The notes beneath the pieces are model-generated. The model was not told the DNA's origin and made no database searches. It saw only the letters and a list, made by a program, of their open reading frames with translations. 64,000 nucleotides of DNA from Ruegeria sp. PrR005 (lineage in GTDB: Bacteria; Pseudomonadota; Alphaproteobacteria; Rhodobacterales; Rhodobacteraceae), in assembly GCF_010500245.1 (NCBI RefSeq), contig NZ_JAAGOX010000011.1:62001-126000 (forward strand), written 5' to 3'. Positions 24,967-32,968 of this stretch are shown piece after piece. Within the stretch, counting starts at the first letter, position 1, and every line of letters begins with the position of its first letter. A program made the position numbers and the translations under genes.

Positions 24967-26394
24967 GTGCATGGAACGATACTGATACTGGACGGCGTGT
25001 CCACGAACCGGATCATGCTCAAGGTCCAGTTGTCGGCGGCATGGTATCATGTTGTACAGAGCGACCGGTTGGACGGGGTGCTCGGGATCATACGCAGGGT
25101 CCGGCCAGACCTGATCCTGTGCGCATATTCGCTACCGGACGGGAATGCGCTGGATCTCAAAAGATGTCTGACCGGTACTCCGGATTGCTCCGACATCCCC
25201 TTGATCGCGATTGCACCGCAGAATGACCATTCGACGCGCCGCAAGGCGTTGGCCGCAGGCATTGACGACGTACTGAGCCAGCCGTGCGACGATGTCATTC
25301 TGCTGGCCCGGATCCGGAGTCTGATCCGCGCGCACTCCAGAGCGCTGGAGCTGCGCGAACAAAGTGGATCGCATATTATGGAACTCGATGAAAGCCCGGT
25401 CGAATACATCGGGCCGCGTCGCTTGCCCAACATCGCGATTGTAACCCAGACACCGGGAACCGGAGCAATCTGGCGCTCCCGGCTCAAGGGCCTGATGGCC
25501 TGCGACATGGATCTGCATCGGATCGAAGACGCCCAGAACCTGCTCAACGAACGGGCAACGGATGCAATCGTGGTCGAATTGAACGATGGGACGACCGGCA
25601 TGCGCCTGCTCGCCGACTTGCGGGCCAGGACCATCACCCGAAATGCGGCGATCCTTGGTGTTCCAAATCCGGCCAACCCTCACTTGGCCGCCGATGCCCT
25701 GGACCGGGGGGCAGACGATGTTATGCCGGCCGGATTCGAAGTACACGAACTGGCGTTGCGTCTCGAAACTCAGCTCAAGCGCAAGGCGCGGGCGGACAGG
25801 TATCGCGACTCCCTTCGCGCCCGCGTCGAGGCCGCGATGATTGATCCGATGACCGGCCTTTACAACAGGCGCTTTGCCATGCCCGAATTGCAGAGGCTAG
25901 CGGGACTGATGGCCGATACAGGCAAACCCCTTGCCGTCTTGCTGGCGGATCTCGATCACTTCAAGACAATTAACGACCGGTTTGGTCACCCCGCCGGCGA
26001 CGCGGTTCTGATCGAAACGGCGATACGTCTCAAATCCCAGCTTCGCCCGACTGACTTGTTGGCGCGAATTGGCGGCGAAGAGTTCCTGATCGTGTTGCCG
26101 GGAACAAGAGAAGACGAAGCCCTGCAAGTGGCAAACAGGCTATGTGCGCATGTCAGCCGTTCCACTTTCGCGATTTCAGACAGTGGCAGACATGTCTCGG
26201 CAAGCCTGAGCATTGGCCTGTTTGCTGCAACGGCATCGGACTTGCGTGATTTTCAACGCAATCAACTTGCAACCAAATTGATCGACCGCGCCGACCAGGC
26301 GCTTTATGCCGCCAAGGAAGAGGGCCGCAACCGGGTCTCGAAGGTAACAGTGGCACCGCTGCCCCTGTCAGTCCCGCCAGGGTTTGTGGCGTGA
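24967..26394 (+). CDS. PleD-like diguanylate cyclase with degenerate receivers
   Basis: The 475-residue protein has PleD layout: receiver 1 (1-120), receiver 2 (about 150-280) and GGDEF (about 295-460). The catalytic GGEEF (369-373) and I-site RPTD (360-363) are intact, so it should make cyclic-di-GMP. Receiver 1 departs from the phosphorylatable pattern. The acidic pair is D9-G10 rather than DD, the acceptor position 53 is Ala (DLILCAYSLPDG), and the conserved Lys is Gln (LSQPCDD). The start is GTG 24967, with GAAGGA about ten bases upstream. The 3' end overlaps the convergent sensor gene by 27 bp. Confidence 0.88.
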   Translation: MHGTILILDGVSTNRIMLKVQLSAAWYHVVQSDRLDGVLGIIRRVRPDLILCAYSLPDGNALDLKRCLTGTPDCSDIPLIAIAPQNDHSTRRKALAAGIDDVLSQPCDDVILLARIRSLIRAHSRALELREQSGSHIMELDESPVEYIGPRRLPNIAIVTQTPGTGAIWRSRLKGLMACDMDLHRIEDAQNLLNERATDAIVVELNDGTTGMRLLADLRARTITRNAAILGVPNPANPHLAADALDRGADDVMPAGFEVHELALRLETQLKRKARADRYRDSLRARVEAAMIDPMTGLYNRRFAMPELQRLAGLMADTGKPLAVLLADLDHFKTINDRFGHPAGDAVLIETAIRLKSQLRPTDLLARIGGEEFLIVLPGTREDEALQVANRLCAHVSRSTFAISDSGRHVSASLSIGLFAATASDLRDFQRNQLATKLIDRADQALYAAKEEGRNRVSKVTVAPLPLSVPPGFVA

Positions 26395-26835
26395 TTTTCC
26401 GGCAAGCGATGTAAGCCGATCCGCATATTCTACGCGCTCGTCTTCGCTCATGGCCGCGATACGGCTCAACATCTCTTGCTGCATCCTGGCCAGTCTTTGA
26501 CCGCGCATCGCTTCTTGTGCCTGCAAGTGAGCCGCAAAACGATCAGGGTCGAACGGGCGGGCTTTCAGCAACTCGACAATGGCCGCCATGGAATGGCTGC
26601 CACGTTCACCGGCCTCTCTTGCGCCTTGATGGGAAGCGTCCCGCAGGATTTTGCGATCCTGCTCCGGCAAGGCAAGAAAAAGGGCAATTGCCGTTGGCGG
26701 CGGCCTGTGATCCCGCCCCGGTCCATGCCTCCAGGCAATGCCGATCCCCAATCCGATCACCAGCAGGTTCAAGGCAAGGGACGTCACCAGCAGGATTCGG
26801 ATGGGCCACCCGATTTTCTTTGTCGTTTCGCTCAT
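26368..26835 (-). CDS. Periplasmic heavy-metal-sensor/CpxP-like protein
   Basis: The 155-residue protein has one N-terminal membrane helix (RILLVTSLALNLLVIGLGIGIAW). A periplasmic helical domain follows, rich in Arg, His and Met, with paired DRFAAHLQAQEAMRGQRLARMQQ and MSEDERVEYADRL. This is the Metal_resist/CnrX-CpxP-like layout. It starts immediately after the preceding TAA (TAAATG), with GAGGAGGGG just before. It is last in the EF-hand/sigma/anti-sigma operon, so it may sense envelope or metal stress for the sigma system. Confidence 0.75.
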   Translation of the reverse strand: MSETTKKIGWPIRILLVTSLALNLLVIGLGIGIAWRHGPGRDHRPPPTAIALFLALPEQDRKILRDASHQGAREAGERGSHSMAAIVELLKARPFDPDRFAAHLQAQEAMRGQRLARMQQEMLSRIAAMSEDERVEYADRLTSLAGKSRHKPWRD

Positions 26836-27201
26836 TTACCCCTCCTCGCCCAAGACATCGACCAACCCGTAGTAGCCAAGAAATTCGCCATCGCCTTGCG
26901 TTTGATAAACCAGGTCCGAAGGATCTGGCAGGATATCCGGCGGGAACATCCCGATCCAAACCCCGGTGGCACACGCAGCGGCCATTCCGCCCAACCCCGG
27001 CCAACCGCCGAGATTGATCAGAAGGTGTCGCCAAAGGCCCGGCTCCCGTCTTTTTGCAACAGCGCGCTGACCGGTATATCTGTCCGTCTGAATCCGATCG
27101 GCGTCTGTCAGAATGCGCCCGACGAGGTCATCCGGGATGTCCTGCCGGGAATACCGCGCGGCCGCCAACAATTCGTCCAGTCTCGTCGTTTCATCCGCCA
27201 T
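26836..27201 (-). CDS. Putative membrane anti-sigma-like protein
   Basis: The 121-residue protein has an N-terminal helical domain (LDELLAAARYSRQDIPDDLV). One hydrophobic segment follows (GLGGMAAACATGVWIGMF), then a short acidic extracytoplasmic tail. It overlaps the end of the ECF sigma gene by 11 bases and precedes a periplasmic sensor, which is where anti-sigma factors lie. There is no clear zinc-binding HxxxCxxC (ZAS) motif, so the role is inferred from context alone. A longer frame to 27246 lies inside the sigma gene. Confidence 0.6.
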   Translation of the reverse strand: MADETTRLDELLAAARYSRQDIPDDLVGRILTDADRIQTDRYTGQRAVAKRREPGLWRHLLINLGGWPGLGGMAAACATGVWIGMFPPDILPDPSDLVYQTQGDGEFLGYYGLVDVLGEEG

Positions 27202-27808
27202 CTTGATATCCCAATTCATCTTTCCGATCAGCCAGAACAGCGGCAAGTGTCCGTTTGCCGCGCGCGGTCAGGCTTTCAACCGCTTCCACTCCGATTTCCA
27301 TGATCCCGGCGATCTCAGGGTTTGAAAGCTCTTCGATATGACGAAGAACCACGGCCTGCCGCTGCCGGACCGGCAATCTCATCAAAGCATCCTGAAGCGC
27401 ATCGACGCGTGCCACATGCAGCAACTGCTCCATCGCCGCAGGGCTGCCGTCTTCGGGTTCTGGAATGCCGTCGAGGTCCAATGTCTGCGTACGTCGGCGC
27501 AGATCGAGGCACAGGTTCATCACCACCCGATAAAGCCAGGTGCTGACCTTGGCCCGGCCACTCTGCCACTCTGGCGCAATCCGCCACAGGCGCAGCATCG
27601 CTTCTTGCGTGACATCTTCCGCCTCGGCCCGGTTGCCCAGAACCCGCAAGGCCACAGAGTAAGCCCGGGGGCCAAGCAGCCCGACCAGTTCACGCGCGGC
27701 CTCGGCATCCCCATTGGCATAGAGGCGGAGAAGCGTCTCCTCCGCTACAGGTTCCGCGGCAGAAGCTCCGCCGCGGTCTATAGAGCCTTTGGAGGCCATG
27801 TCCTCCAT
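27191..27808 (-). CDS. ECF-type RNA polymerase sigma factor
   Basis: The 205-residue sigma factor has region 2 (ALRVLGNRAEAEDVTQEAML, then LWRIAPEWQSGRAKVSTWLY) and region 4 (LMRLPVRQRQAVVLRHIEEL with the NPEIAGIMEIGVEAVESLTARG HTH). It would direct RNA polymerase to an extracytoplasmic-stress regulon. Start ATG 27808 lies six bases after the EF-hand stop; ATG 27799 with GGAGG is an alternative. The operon order is EF-hand, sigma, anti-sigma-like, sensor. Confidence 0.92.
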   Translation of the reverse strand: MEDMASKGSIDRGGASAAEPVAEETLLRLYANGDAEAARELVGLLGPRAYSVALRVLGNRAEAEDVTQEAMLRLWRIAPEWQSGRAKVSTWLYRVVMNLCLDLRRRTQTLDLDGIPEPEDGSPAAMEQLLHVARVDALQDALMRLPVRQRQAVVLRHIEELSNPEIAGIMEIGVEAVESLTARGKRTLAAVLADRKDELGYQDGG

Positions 27809-27813
27809 CCAGA

Positions 27814-28284
27814 TCAGTGCTTCTTTTTCTCGCCAAAGCCATGATGCCCATGGCGCTCTGACATCCGCTGCTGCATCTGCGCAAATTCCTCTTCCGAGAT
27901 CGCTCCGTCACCATCCGCATCCATCCGGCCAAAGAAACGTCCCATATTCTTGCGCGGCTCGGGCATTTCATCCTGACTCAACTGGCCGTCCTTGTTGCTG
28001 TCAAGGCGCTCAAGCATACGGGTGACATGTTCAGACGCGCGCGCTTGCGCTTCGGCCTCCAGCTCGGACCGGCTCAGCATTCCGTTTCCATCGGTGTCAG
28101 CGCCGGAGAAACGCGCGGCCCGGTGCCCCTGCATTTCCTCCATCGTGATCTTGCCATCGCCATTGACATCCAGTTCCGAGAAGCTGTGACGCGGTCCCGC
28201 GCCCGGCCCCATGGCCCAAACCGTAGAAGCGGTTGCCGCAGCCGTTACCAGTACAAATCCCGCGACCAAGCCTGCAAGTTTCAT
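27814..28284 (-). CDS. Secreted EF-hand calcium-binding protein
   Basis: The 156-residue protein has a signal peptide (LAGLVAGFVLVTAAATASTVWA) and four EF-hand loops: DVNGDGKITMEE, DTDGNGMLSRSE, DSNKDGQLSQDE and DADGDGAISEEE. Each has the acidic positions 1, 3, 5 and 12. It should bind Ca2+ in the periplasm. A His-rich tail (ERHGHHGFGEKKKH) ends the protein. ATG 28284 has AAAGGA about eight bases upstream; ATG 28293 is in frame but too close. It is first in the sigma-factor operon, which links calcium binding to the sensor by context. Confidence 0.88.
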   Translation of the reverse strand: MKLAGLVAGFVLVTAAATASTVWAMGPGAGPRHSFSELDVNGDGKITMEEMQGHRAARFSGADTDGNGMLSRSELEAEAQARASEHVTRMLERLDSNKDGQLSQDEMPEPRKNMGRFFGRMDADGDGAISEEEFAQMQQRMSERHGHHGFGEKKKH

Positions 28285-28506
28285 GTCGGTCATCCTTTAC
28301 CTTCGGCGGCACCTTACCGCCGTTCATGATACTCAAACGCGGCAACCGCGCTTGTCCGTCGCAGGTTTCGACATTTCCTGTGGCGCTTCACGAATTGGTG
28401 AGGGCGAGATGCTTTTTTTGCGACATCCGGACGCAAGACCGCTCAGCACCCTTTCCGTCGTCGGCAAAGACAGTCAGATTGGCGCAAACACATGGATGAT
28501 AAAAAC

Positions 28507-28899
28507 ATGACCGATCAGACCGCCTGCGCAGGCACCGACCGCCCGACATGGCCCGCCCTCTTTGCCGGGTTCCGCGGCAAGTGCCCCAATTGCGGCGAAG
28601 GCAAGCTGCTGCATTCCTACCTCAAGGTAAACGACTGCTGCGCAAACTGCGGGGAAGAATTCTCTCATCACCGCGCGGACGATGGGCCTGCCTATCTGAC
28701 CATTCTGATTGTCGGGCACCTGATGGCCCCCTTGCTGCTGGTGGTTTTCGAAACCTGGCGACCCAGCCCGATGACCCTGTTCAGCGTCTTTGGCCTTGGC
28801 TGCGTTGCTTTATCGCTCTACCTTCTGCCGCGATTGAAGGGGACCGTCGTGGCCTATCAATGGGCGCGGCGCATGCATGGATTTGACAGTTCCATCTGA
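28507..28899 (+). CDS. DUF983 zinc-ribbon membrane protein
   Basis: The 130-residue protein has a CPNCGEGKLL and CCANCGEEF zinc-ribbon pair, then two hydrophobic helices (AYLTILIVGHLMAPLLLVVF and LFSVFGLGCVALSLYLL). This is the DUF983 layout; the family has no established function. ATG 28507 has GGATGA about seven bases upstream; ATG 28492, in frame, has none. It is transcribed with the Nudix gene, whose ATG lies just after its end. Confidence 0.85.
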   Translation: MTDQTACAGTDRPTWPALFAGFRGKCPNCGEGKLLHSYLKVNDCCANCGEEFSHHRADDGPAYLTILIVGHLMAPLLLVVFETWRPSPMTLFSVFGLGCVALSLYLLPRLKGTVVAYQWARRMHGFDSSI

Positions 28900-28921
28900 C
28901 CCCGGACTGGCAGGAGGGGAT

Positions 28922-29623
28922 ATGGAGCAAGACAAATCGGCAATTCGCAACGCGGCCACGGTGATCGTCTTGCGTGACCGGGCAAGCGATCCGGCGATCC
29001 TCATGGGGCAACGGGGCGCCAAGGCGGCATTCATGCCGAACAAGTTCGTCTTTCCTGGCGGGGCCGTGGACAAGGCTGACGCAGGCATTCCGCTGGCGGC
29101 CCCCTTGCCGCAGGTCTGTGCCGATCGTCTGACCGAGCAGGCTGCCGAAGACCTGGGGCATGCTCTGGCGGTGGCTGCCGTGCGCGAGCTTTGGGAAGAG
29201 ACCGGGCTGATCCTGGGCAAGCCAGGACACTGGCCCGGCGCGGTGCCCGACGATTGGACAAGCTTCGCGGCCACGGGACATCTGCCAGCCGCCGATGCCT
29301 TGCAGTTTGTTTTCCGTGCGCTCACGCCTCCCGGGAGGCCCCGTCGCTTCGATGCCAGGTTCTTTTTGGTCGACGCCGTCGAGATCTCGGGCGATCTCGA
29401 CGACTTCACCCATGCCTCTGATGAGCTGTCGCATTTGCAGTGGATCCCGCTCAAAGATGCGCGCCGGTTCGACCTGCCGTTTATCACCGAGGTCGTATTG
29501 GCCGAAGTCGCGGGCCGGGTCGATGACCCAACGCCCCCGGAGTCGGTGCCCTATTTTCACAACAATGACGAAGCAAGCCTGTTTCTGCGATTGCGCGGCT
29601 ATCCGATGCCTGAGGCAGGCTGA
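28922..29623 (+). CDS. Nudix hydrolase
   Basis: The 233-residue protein has a Nudix box reduced to its core in AVRELWEETGLIL (REx2EExGL), preceded by FPGGAVDKAD. The overall length and the R-ILMGQRGAKAAFMPNKF block resemble the NUDT8/NUDT19-like CoA or acyl-CoA pyrophosphatase group. The substrate is not readable. AGGAGGGG sits before ATG 28922; an earlier frame start at 28877 overlaps DUF983 and is not used. Confidence 0.87.
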   Translation: MEQDKSAIRNAATVIVLRDRASDPAILMGQRGAKAAFMPNKFVFPGGAVDKADAGIPLAAPLPQVCADRLTEQAAEDLGHALAVAAVRELWEETGLILGKPGHWPGAVPDDWTSFAATGHLPAADALQFVFRALTPPGRPRRFDARFFLVDAVEISGDLDDFTHASDELSHLQWIPLKDARRFDLPFITEVVLAEVAGRVDDPTPPESVPYFHNNDEASLFLRLRGYPMPEAG

Positions 29624-29642
29624 CCCGGCCGGGGGAGCGCGC

Positions 29643-29693
29643 GACAAGATTTGAACTCAAATCTTGTCCACAAGGTCTTTCTCAAGACCTTGT
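29643..29693. terminator. Two tandem hairpins between convergent genes
   Basis: GACAAGATTTG pairs with CAAATCTTGTC (29643-29653 with 29658-29668, loop AACT). ACAAGGTCTT pairs with AAGACCTTGT (29670-29679 with 29684-29693, loop TCTC). The stems are 11 and 10 perfect pairs and resemble each other (ACAAGRTYTT). They lie between the 3' ends of the Nudix and rnj genes. Neither has a long T-run, so bidirectional termination or mRNA 3' protection is likely but unproven. Confidence 0.6.
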
Positions 29694-29705
29694 CCAGCGC
29701 CCGGT

Positions 29706-31373
29706 TCAACGCATCCGGCTGATCACCACCGTCACCTCGGGCTTCTTGCCGATCTCTGTTTGGGCCGATTGCCGGGCGATCCGCCGCAGCGCTTCCTCCA
29801 GCCGGTCATCATCGCGCAACGTTTTCTGATTCGAGCGCATGAGAAACTGGTTCAGGTCCTCTTCCAGCACATCGACCAGCGGTGCCTTGGAGCTGCCGAT
29901 CTCGGGCAGGCCGATGATGTCGCACCAGGGTTCACCCAGCGGCTCATCCTCTTCGTCCATGATCACCGTGACTGTCACGTGCCCATTCAGCGCCATTCGG
30001 ATCCGGTTGCGGATCACGCCATCCAGCGCCCCGACTTGCACCGTACCGTCCAGATAGGTGCGCCCCGTCTCGACATGAGCGGCCACCACCGGCGCGTTTC
30101 CGCTGAGGTCCAGCATGGTACCATTCACCGCCACCACGCCCTGGCGCCCGCCCGCCTCGGCCAGGCGCGCATGCTCGCGCAAATGCCGGTGCTCGCCATG
30201 CATCGGGATCACCATCTGCGGGTCGATCAGCGCATGTACCCGCTCCAGATCAGGGCGATTGGCATGGCCAGAGACATGATACCGGCCGGAGCTGTCGTCG
30301 ACCACATCAACGCCCTTCTCGCTGAGCTGGTTGATGATGCGGATCACTTCCTTTTCGTTGCCCGGGATGGTCTTGGACGAGAACAGGAACAGATCCCCCT
30401 CGGACAGTTCCAGCCCGCGATACTTGCCGCGCGCCAGCTGCGCGCTGGCGGCGCGGCGTTCGCCCTGGCTGCCGGTCACGATCAGCATCAGATGATCGCG
30501 CGGGATGTCCTGCGCCTCCTCAGGGCTGATCACGGGCGGAAACTCGGTCAGCACGCCGGTCTCCATCGACGCCTCGATCATCCGCCGCATGGCGCGGCCC
30601 AGCAGAACCACCGACCGCCCGGCGCGGGCGCCTGCTTCGGCCAGAGTCCGCACCCGCGCCACGTTCGACGCGAAAGTGGTTGCCACCACCATGCCGGTGG
30701 CGCCCGCCACCAGTTTCTCGATCTCGGGGCCGACCTCGGATTCCGAGCGGCCCGGATTGGGCGAGAACACATTGGTCGAGTCGCAGACCAGCGCCCGCAC
30801 CCCGCCCTTGCCGACCGAGGCCCACAGTTCGGGGTCAAAGGCCTCGCCCACCACCGGGTTGGCGTCCAGCTTGAAATCGCCGCTATGCACGATCCGCCCC
30901 CCCGGCGTGTCGATGACCAACGCGGCGCTTTCCGGGATCGAGTGCGATACCGGCAGGAATCCCACGGTAAAGGGACCGGCCTGCACCTGCTCGGGCCAGG
31001 CGGAAACCGTCTGCACCGCATCCTCGGGCAGGCCCAGTTCGGCCATCTTGCGCCGCGCGATATTGGCGGTAAAGGCGCGCGCATGGATCGGTTTGCGCAG
31101 CTGGTCATAGGTATGGGCAACCGCGCCCACGTGATCCTCATGCGCGTGGGTGATGAACACCGCCTCCAGCCGGTCGGCATTCTCCCTCAGCCACGAGATG
31201 TCGGCCCAGATCAGATCCACCCCCGGCGTCGTATCCATGTCCGAGAAGGCCACGCCGATATCGACCAGGATCAGCCGTTCCTTGCCCGGCAGGCCATAGC
31301 CATAAACATAGGCGTTCATGCCGATCTCGCCGGCGCCCCCCAAAGGAAGGTAGATCAATCTCTCGCGGCTCAT
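29706..31373 (-). CDS. rnj: Ribonuclease J
   Basis: The 555-residue MBL/beta-CASP nuclease carries LPLGGAGEIGMN at the start, the zinc site THAHEDHVGA, and VSHSIPESAAL, HSGDFKLD and HGEHRHLREHA blocks typical of RNase J. The enzyme acts as a 5'-3' exonuclease and endonuclease in mRNA decay and rRNA maturation. ATGA (31370-31373) overlaps the coaX stop. It is the last gene of the birA-coaX-rnj unit behind the nuo operon, an arrangement common in Rhodobacterales. Confidence 0.95.
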   Translation of the reverse strand: MSRERLIYLPLGGAGEIGMNAYVYGYGLPGKERLILVDIGVAFSDMDTTPGVDLIWADISWLRENADRLEAVFITHAHEDHVGAVAHTYDQLRKPIHARAFTANIARRKMAELGLPEDAVQTVSAWPEQVQAGPFTVGFLPVSHSIPESAALVIDTPGGRIVHSGDFKLDANPVVGEAFDPELWASVGKGGVRALVCDSTNVFSPNPGRSESEVGPEIEKLVAGATGMVVATTFASNVARVRTLAEAGARAGRSVVLLGRAMRRMIEASMETGVLTEFPPVISPEEAQDIPRDHLMLIVTGSQGERRAASAQLARGKYRGLELSEGDLFLFSSKTIPGNEKEVIRIINQLSEKGVDVVDDSSGRYHVSGHANRPDLERVHALIDPQMVIPMHGEHRHLREHARLAEAGGRQGVVAVNGTMLDLSGNAPVVAAHVETGRTYLDGTVQVGALDGVIRNRIRMALNGHVTVTVIMDEEDEPLGEPWCDIIGLPEIGSSKAPLVDVLEEDLNQFLMRSNQKTLRDDDRLEEALRRIARQSAQTEIGKKPEVTVVISRMR

Positions 31374-32149
31374 ACGGTCCCGTTTTCCTTGTTATATCGA
31401 TGGATCACGGTCAGCCCGTGCATCGTAAGATCGTCTTCGAAGATATCGAACAGAATTTCGCTTTGCTGGAACAGCGCCGCCAGCCCGCCGGTGGCGATCA
31501 CCTGCATGTCACGGTCGCGTTCCGCCTTGATACGGGCGCAGATCTCCTTAACCAGCCCGACATAGCCCCAGAACACGCCAGACTGCATGCAGGCCACGGT
31601 ATTGGTGCCGATCACCGCCTGCGGCTTGGCGATATCCACATGCGGCAGCGCTGCCGCCGCCATGTGCAGCGCCTCGAGGCTCAGGTTTACACCGGGCGCG
31701 ATCACGCCGCCCACATAGGCGCCATCGTCATCGACCACGTCGAACGTGGTGGCGGTGCCGAAATCAACCACGATCTTGTTGCCGCCATGCCGGTCATAAG
31801 CACCGGCGGTATTGACTAGTCGGTCAGGGCCGACCGCCGTTCCGGCATCGACACGTGCCTGGACCGGTAGCAGGCAGTCGGGTTTGCCCACCACGAGCGG
31901 ACGGCAGCCAAAGAAGCGGTCAGCAAAGACGCGCAGGTTGAACACCACGCGCGGCACGGTGGACGAGATGATCACATCGGTGATGTCGGTCTCGATCCCG
32001 TAATGCTTGATCAGGGTCGAGTACCAGGTGAAATAGGCATCCGCCGTGCGCGCGTGATGGGTCGAGGTCCTGAGCGTGCACAGGAACTTCTCGCCATCCC
32101 AGATCGAGAAGACGGTATTGGTGTTGCCGCAATCAATGGCCAGAAGCAT
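31370..32149 (-). CDS. coaX: Type III pantothenate kinase
   Basis: The 259-residue ASKHA-fold kinase starts LLAIDCGNTNTVFSIWDG (phosphate-1 motif) and has GPDRLVNTAGAY and VVDFGTATTFDVVDDDG. It makes 4'-phosphopantothenate, the first step of coenzyme A synthesis. Type III kinases need a monovalent cation and are insensitive to CoA feedback. The gene lies 12 bp after birA and overlaps rnj by four bases. Confidence 0.96.
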   Translation of the reverse strand: MLLAIDCGNTNTVFSIWDGEKFLCTLRTSTHHARTADAYFTWYSTLIKHYGIETDITDVIISSTVPRVVFNLRVFADRFFGCRPLVVGKPDCLLPVQARVDAGTAVGPDRLVNTAGAYDRHGGNKIVVDFGTATTFDVVDDDGAYVGGVIAPGVNLSLEALHMAAAALPHVDIAKPQAVIGTNTVACMQSGVFWGYVGLVKEICARIKAERDRDMQVIATGGLAALFQQSEILFDIFEDDLTMHGLTVIHRYNKENGTV

Positions 32150-32161
32150 GGCCCTGTCTCC

Positions 32162-32911
32162 CTAGAAATAGACGTCCGCTGCCGGGATTCTGACCCGGCC
32201 TTGGGCGGTGTTTAGGACAAGGTTGCCGTCTGCGTCCACCGTTTCAAAGGTACCGGTGGTTTCCGACGTTGCGGTGCGGGCGGTCACGACCTCTCCCAGA
32301 CGGGCAGCGCGGGCCAGCCAGGCGCTGCGGATCGGCGCAAAACCATAGGTCAGAAACTGCGCTTCATACCGGGCAAAGGCCGCCGCCAGTTCGGTCAGAA
32401 AGAACTCCGGTTCCACCTGGGCGCCGGTTTCCGACAGCAGCGAGACCGGTCGCACCGCACCCGGCTCGACCGCGTCGGCGCTGGGGGCATCGGCCAGATT
32501 CACACCGATGCCGATGGCCAGATGGGCCACTCCGCCGCCATGTCCGGTGCTTTCCAGCAGGATACCGGCCAGCTTGCCACCGTTCAGCAACACGTCATTT
32601 GGCCATTTCAGCGCCAGCCCCTCGGCCCGCCCGGTCACCGCCACGCAGGCATCGAACAGCGCCAGCGCGGCGACAAAGCTGCGCAGCGCTGCCTGCTTGG
32701 CCTCGCCTACCGGGCGCATCACCAGCGTTGCGGCCAGGTTTCCCTCGGGTTGGGACCAGGCCCTGCCGCGCCGACCACGCGCGGCGGTCTGGCGCCGCGC
32801 CATGATCCATTCCGGACCGGACAGGGTCGATGCAATCCGGCCCGCCTCATTCAGGGTGCTGTCAACCTCGTCCAGCACCCGCTTTCCAAAGCCTTGTGGC
32901 CAATCACTCAT
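32162..32911 (-). CDS. birA: Biotin-[acetyl-CoA-carboxylase] ligase
   Basis: The 249-residue protein has the catalytic RGRRGRAWSQPEGNLA biotin-adenylate loop, LALKWPNDVLLNGGKLAGIL and a C-terminal SH3-like domain. There is no N-terminal helix-turn-helix, so it is a class I ligase without repressor function. It would biotinylate carboxylases, including the methylcrotonyl-CoA carboxylase alpha subunit encoded in this window. The ATG at 32909-32911 has no purine-rich ribosome site because the nuoN terminator lies directly upstream. Confidence 0.94.
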   Translation of the reverse strand: MSDWPQGFGKRVLDEVDSTLNEAGRIASTLSGPEWIMARRQTAARGRRGRAWSQPEGNLAATLVMRPVGEAKQAALRSFVAALALFDACVAVTGRAEGLALKWPNDVLLNGGKLAGILLESTGHGGGVAHLAIGIGVNLADAPSADAVEPGAVRPVSLLSETGAQVEPEFFLTELAAAFARYEAQFLTYGFAPIRSAWLARAARLGEVVTARTATSETTGTFETVDADGNLVLNTAQGRVRIPAADVYF

Positions 32912-32916
32912 AGCGC

Positions 32917-32943
32917 AAAAAGGCCCGGTCCTAGGACCGAGCC
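32917..32943 (-). terminator. Rho-independent terminator after nuoN
   Basis: On the minus strand, GGCTCGGTCC, then TA, then GGACCGGGCC (with one G-T pair) form a ten-pair stem. It is followed by TTTTT at 32917-32921. The hairpin lies 26 bp after the nuoN stop and only six bases before the birA ATG. Confidence 0.8.
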
Positions 32944-32968
32944 CCCCTTTGTTGGTTGTATTACGGGA

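Noticed and set aside
26836-27201. Dihydroorotate dehydrogenase label for the 121-residue protein
   Set aside because: No FMN-binding barrel is possible at this size; one membrane helix and operon position fit an anti-sigma-like protein instead.
29664-31565. 633-residue plus-strand ORF opposite rnj
   Set aside because: Antisense frame of a strongly supported RNase J gene; it also runs through the twin hairpins.
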